From positions 1,364,001 through 1,428,000 of the forward strand of contig NZ_CP182343.1 in the NCBI RefSeq assembly GCF_048571125.1: a DNA stretch of 64,000 nucleotides, read 5' to 3'. Positions 62,301 to 64,000 of this stretch are shown here, one piece after another. The translations under genes were made by a program, and so were the position numbers. Every line of letters begins with the position of its first letter. Position 1 is the stretch's first letter. Under the pieces are notes generated by a model. It saw only the letters and a list, made by a program, of their open reading frames with translations. It had not been told where the DNA came from and did no database searches. Origin of the DNA: Arcobacter siniprincipis. GTDB taxonomy: Bacteria > Campylobacterota > Campylobacteria > Campylobacterales > Arcobacteraceae.

Positions 62301-63111
62301 TTTTGATTTTATATCTAAAAAGTACTCCAAAAATTGTAACTATTGATATACCAAAAGATAATAAAAATAGCTTTAAAACCTCTAATTCAACAAAAATTTT
62401 TGTGTTTAAAATATCATTTAATTCAGCAGGCAAAAGCATGTTTAAATTATATGAAACAAATACGAATAATGATGCTGCAATAATAAAAGATAAAAAAGCA
62501 CCATAAATAGCATGTTTTATAACAGGTGATGCACTATATAAAATAGAAGCACCATGTAATTGAAAAATCATAATTCTTTGATTATGTGCAAAAAACCAAA
62601 TAGTAACTTGTTTTGAAAGAATAATTACTACAAATATTAGTATCAATCCAAACAATACGATTATTATATTATTTATCATTAAAAGCAAAAGATAAATCTG
62701 ATTATGGTTTTTTGAAAATATTTCTATTCTTTTTATATTTTTGTCATTGAGAAGTGAGGCTCGTATTTTCTTTAATTCAGTTGATGTGGGAAAAGAGTTC
62801 AAATGTATTTCATAAAAGTGTGGTAATCTTTTGTTTAATAAATCAATTGAACTATTTGATAAAGTACTTTTAACATTGTCTATAATACTTCTATTTGATA
62901 AAGTATTTATTTTATCAACTTTTATTCCAGCTATTGTGTCAAAGTTTTCTTTTATCAAGGGAGTATGAGTAATTATTACTATAGAATAGTCACTTGATAT
63001 CTTTTTTTTATAAGTGTTAACAACATTATTTGTTAAAAGATATATAGAAAATGTTATTAGCATCACTGTTAAAGGAATGACAAAAGTAAGAGTATTTTTA
63101 AGAGACTTCAT
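62293..63111 (-). CDS. ftsX: Cell division protein FtsX
   Basis: A 272-residue four-helix membrane protein. An N-terminal segment (about 10-27), a periplasmic loop of about 120 residues, and three C-terminal helices fit FtsX. With FtsE it passes ATP-driven conformational change to the EnvC-like protein encoded next. It overlaps ftsE by 14 bases. FtsX sequences vary widely, so the call rests on topology and context. Confidence 0.85.
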   Translation of the reverse strand: MKSLKNTLTFVIPLTVMLITFSIYLLTNNVVNTYKKKISSDYSIVIITHTPLIKENFDTIAGIKVDKINTLSNRSIIDNVKSTLSNSSIDLLNKRLPHFYEIHLNSFPTSTELKKIRASLLNDKNIKRIEIFSKNHNQIYLLLLMINNIIIVLFGLILIFVVIILSKQVTIWFFAHNQRIMIFQLHGASILYSASPVIKHAIYGAFLSFIIAASLFVFVSYNLNMLLPAELNDILNTKIFVELEVLKLFLLSFGISIVTIFGVLFRYKIKNA

Positions 63112-63760
63112 ATATTATTCCATCTTCAATTGATAATTGTCTAAATCTTATTCCAAAGTTTTTAGGTACTCTGTGAGTTACTACAACTACAGTGATTCCT
63201 AGTTGTTCATTTGCACCTTTTAGTAAGTTCCAGACTACATCAGCTGAATAATCATCAAGGTTACCTGTTGGCTCATCTGCAATTATTATTTTTGGATTAT
63301 GTGCTAAAGCTCGTGCTACTGCAACTCTTTGTTGTTCTCCACCACTTAGCTCATTTGGATAATAACCTTTTCTATGAGAAAGTTTTACATGGTTTAGTAG
63401 TTTATTTGCTTGTTCAGCTGATATTTCATGAGAGTAACCATTTATTTTAAGAGGTAACATTATGTTTTCTTCTATTGTCCACTCTTGAATTAATTTATAA
63501 TCTTGAAATATAACACCTACATCTTTTCTTAGATCTCTTAGGTTTCTATTTCCTATGTGTGCTAATTCAAAATTATCAATTATAAAACTTCCATGTTTTA
63601 ATGCAATATCCCCATACATTGCTTTTATTAGAGTTGACTTTCCACTTCCACTAGCTCCTCCTATAAATATAAACTCTTTATGCCCTATGTGAAAAGTTCC
63701 TTTTTTTATGACAAATTTATTTTCGTCATAAGCTAAATATATATTTTTAGCAGTAATCAT
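63098..63760 (-). CDS. ftsE: Cell division ATP-binding protein FtsE
   Basis: A 220-residue ABC ATPase with Walker A GGASGSGKST, QDYKLI in the Q-loop, signature LSGGEQQRVAVARAL, Walker B IIIADEPTGNLD and the H-loop VVTHRV. It begins 12-14 bases inside the end of the upstream gene, and overlaps ftsX. The complex coordinates septal peptidoglycan cleavage with division. Confidence 0.92.
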   Translation of the reverse strand: MITAKNIYLAYDENKFVIKKGTFHIGHKEFIFIGGASGSGKSTLIKAMYGDIALKHGSFIIDNFELAHIGNRNLRDLRKDVGVIFQDYKLIQEWTIEENIMLPLKINGYSHEISAEQANKLLNHVKLSHRKGYYPNELSGGEQQRVAVARALAHNPKIIIADEPTGNLDDYSADVVWNLLKGANEQLGITVVVVTHRVPKNFGIRFRQLSIEDGIIYEVS

Positions 63761-64000
63761 TAGTTAATATCTCTTTCATTTTATTGTGAGCTTTTATATT
63801 ACTACTTGTTGGAATTGGTTCACCTTGATAGTAAGATATAATTCCATCTCTTATTATTAAATATTTTGATAAGGGTCGGTTAAAAGAACCAAAGGTTATT
63901 TGAATAAGTCCAGAGTTTTTTTCATTTTCGATAAGGTAAAAATCTTCAATGTGGTAAAAATAATCATCAAAAATTACAGCTTTTTGTGATATGTTTTCAA
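63747..64000 (-). CDS. trmB: C-terminal end of probable tRNA (guanine-N7)-methyltransferase TrmB
   Basis: An open frame enters from the right edge and stops at 63747, overlapping ftsE by 14 bases. It encodes 83 visible residues ending QGEPIPTSSNIKAHNKM then a short tail. In Campylobacter, trmB precedes ftsE and carries a long C-terminal extension, so this fits by position and by the general look of the tail. The catalytic part is outside the window, so the name is provisional. Confidence 0.5.
   Translation of the reverse strand, partial: ENISQKAVIFDDYFYHIEDFYLIENEKNSGLIQITFGSFNRPLSKYLIIRDGIISYYQGEPIPTSSNIKAHNKMKEILTNDYC

Noticed and set aside
1..64000. tRNA, rRNA, CRISPR arrays, intact insertion sequences or prophage genes
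   Set aside because: No cloverleaf-like sequences, regularly spaced repeats or flanked transposase genes were seen; the only transposase-like gene appears inactive.

Overview
The window looks like a chromosome segment of a marine Arcobacter-like member of the Campylobacterota. It is very AT-rich and uses short Shine-Dalgarno sites. Its gene neighbourhoods are typical of that phylum: hydABCDE-type hydrogenase operons, an M23 peptidase-ftsX-ftsE-trmB block, long-form dapD, and priA next to a pseudopilin gene. No tRNA, rRNA, CRISPR array or intact insertion sequence is visible.

Layout. (1) 1-9951, minus strand: a fatty-acid module of a YiiD-type thioesterase fragment, an acyltransferase/hydrolase fusion, then fadE, fadJ, fadI and fadD. 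(2) 9952-10336: a divergent regulatory region with two pairs of TTGTAC palindromes, then acnB. (3) 12932-18534, minus strand: a Ugp-like ABC importer with a HAD phosphatase and a DeoR/GlpR-type regulator that has a perfect palindrome upstream. (4) 18738-36131, plus strand: the centrepiece. A TetR-family regulator overlaps a cytosolic group-2-like [NiFe]-hydrogenase pair. Two complete membrane-bound hydrogenase operons follow (small subunit, large subunit, cytochrome b, protease, HydE), then hypF. (5) 36307-41737: a chemoreceptor, small membrane proteins, a transposase-derived protein, a DsrE protein and an MFS transporter. (6) 41853-47448: a NifX-like His-rich protein and the hyp genes B, C, D, E, A, interrupted by a nested palindromic element, a VF530-family gene and a RhuM-Fic gene. 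(7) 47540-54154: a diguanylate cyclase and the livKHMGF amino-acid importer. (8) 54229-64000: TerB-like and VOC proteins, small genes with a pseudopilin and priA, dapD, a CxxCH-containing diguanylate cyclase, and an EnvC-like peptidase with ftsX, ftsE and the end of a probable trmB.

How the genes fit together. The two exported hydrogenases would oxidise H2 in the periplasm and pass electrons through HydC to quinone. HypA-F, HydD and HydE build and insert the NiFe centre. The cytosolic pair lacks a Tat signal, and its large subunit ends exactly at the last metal-site histidine, as in H2-sensing hydrogenases. It shares overlapping genes with a TetR regulator, not with the usual histidine kinase and response regulator. 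Palindromes of the form ATGAA-N6-TTCAT (or a shorter-spaced version) occur before the TetR gene, both hydrogenase operons and hypB. I infer a TetR-based H2-responsive regulon, which appears to be the most novel feature here. A second strong observation is that HydE reads as a degenerate HypF: one copy keeps exactly one CxxC-x18-CxxC zinc module, the other none.
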